Shown here: one piece after another, positions 63,515 through 64,000 of the stretch
Layout: every line of letters starts with the position of its first letter
Numbering within the stretch: position 1 is the stretch's first letter
NCBI GenBank assembly: GCA_964509685.1
Contig: CAZDYQ010000004.1
Span: forward strand, 1-64,000
Source: JAMLIN01 sp964509685
Lineage (GTDB): Bacteria > Pseudomonadota > Gammaproteobacteria > Burkholderiales > Burkholderiaceae_E
Reading direction: 5' to 3'
DNA: 64,000 nucleotides
Program-made: the position numbers and the translations under genes
Notes under the pieces: model-generated
What the model was told of the DNA's origin: nothing
Seen by the model: only the letters and a program-made list of their open reading frames with translations
Database searches by the model: none

Positions 63515-64000
63515 ATGCAGGCTCCGGCGGACGGGATGCCGCCATAGCGGCGGTGCTCGGCGCACAGCGCGATGCGCTGGTTGGGCAGCGGGACGATCGT
63601 GTCGTACACCTGGTACTGGAAGCTGCGCTGCTCGGTCGTGTAGTTGAGCGTGACCTGCACGTCCGCCGGGAGATCCGGGAAGAGGGTCATGCTCGCCGGA
63701 CCCTGCACGCCCTGCCTCTCGGTCGAGCGGACCACGATGGCGAGGCGCAGCGCCTTGATGGCGAGCGCCGCCTCGCCGTCTGCCTGGAGCGAGGCGAACG
63801 ACCAGGCGCCCGTGGGGGCAACCCAGGCGTCCACCACGTTGTCGTTCGCGAGGCCGCCGGACGAGCCGTCGTCGATGCCGTAGAGCACCTGCAGGTTCAC
63901 GACGTTCTCGCCGATGGGGGCCGGCGTCGAGAGCGTGACGCGCTCGAGCATGTCGAGCTGGACCAGCTGGTCGTTCGCATTGACGCCGAAAAGCGCGAAG
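63511..64000 (-). CDS. pilW: Minor pilin PilW, C-terminal part (runs off window)
   Basis: The open frame continues past the window edge (residues FALFGVNANDQLVQLDM precede the first in-window ATG), so this is the 3' ~163 codons only. NVVNLQVLYGIDDGS, WSFASLQADGEAALAIKALRLAIVVRS and the C-terminal RSFQYQVYDTIVPLPNQR are typical of PilW. Its place upstream of pilX and pilY1 supports the call. Confidence 0.85.
   Translation of the reverse strand, partial: FALFGVNANDQLVQLDMLERVTLSTPAPIGENVVNLQVLYGIDDGSSGGLANDNVVDAWVAPTGAWSFASLQADGEAALAIKALRLAIVVRSTERQGVQGPASMTLFPDLPADVQVTLNYTTEQRSFQYQVYDTIVPLPNQRIALCAEHRRYGGIPSAGACI

Overview
This 64 kb window is a GC-rich (roughly 70 % by eye) chromosomal segment of a proteobacterium, most likely a betaproteobacterium. 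The strongest evidence is the core block ndk-rlmN-pilF-rodZ-ispG-hisS-yfgM-bamB-der-hfq-hflX-hflK-hflC-(DUF2065)-hisZ-purA, followed by tRNA-Leu and rnr-rlmB. This is the conserved order of Burkholderiales and relatives and includes hisZ, the HisRS-like regulatory subunit that enterobacteria lack. I see no insertion sequences, phage genes, CRISPR arrays or rRNA. Genes are tightly packed and many stop/start pairs overlap by 1-4 nt.

Layout. 1-5.2 kb: the 3' end of tRNA-Glu, a hemerythrin-like protein, a membrane hybrid histidine kinase and an acyl-CoA synthetase. 5.2-14.3 kb: a complete Dpp/Opp-type peptide ABC importer (two permeases, binding protein, two ATPases), followed by a TetR-family protein with two complete DNA-binding halves, an EamA-type transporter and a DsbA-like (HCCA isomerase) protein. 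14.5-19 kb: a LuxR-type response regulator divergent from a two-gene module, a circularly permuted ATP-grasp/alpha-E fusion plus a transglutaminase-like peptidase, which probably makes or modifies an unknown peptide. 19-24 kb: dusA, DUF2069, a YihY/BrkB membrane protein, an alpha/beta hydrolase and metY. 24.1-31.4 kb: a compact PilJ/ChpA-like chemosensory operon (pseudo-receiver/receiver protein, CheW-like protein, chemoreceptor, CheA hybrid) without methylation genes. 31.4-36.7 kb: a CBS protein, surE-pcm-nlpD, an exonuclease and rlmD; rpoS is missing from its usual place after nlpD. 36.7-57.7 kb: YccA and the core block above. 57.7-64 kb, minus strand: type IV pilus assembly genes pilW-pilX-pilY1, with a TonB-C-domain lipoprotein and a secreted nuclease downstream.

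How it fits together. Type IV pilus functions appear at three places: PilF, PilW/X/Y1 and the Pil-Chp-like signalling operon. Envelope genes (bamB, rodZ, nlpD, hflKC, the TonB-like lipoprotein) and RNA modification or processing genes (dusA, rlmD, rlmN, rlmB, rnr, hfq) make up most of the rest. A TAGAAT -10 hexamer recurs (tRNA-Leu, surE, dusA, ndk, hisZ). For surE, dusA and probably yihY it sits so close to the start codon that leaderless mRNAs are expected. The points most worth a second look are the tandem TetR, the ATP-grasp/alpha-E/transglutaminase module, the pseudo-receiver protein of the chemosensory operon, the apparently non-canonical (CTG) start of hflX, and the missing rpoS.
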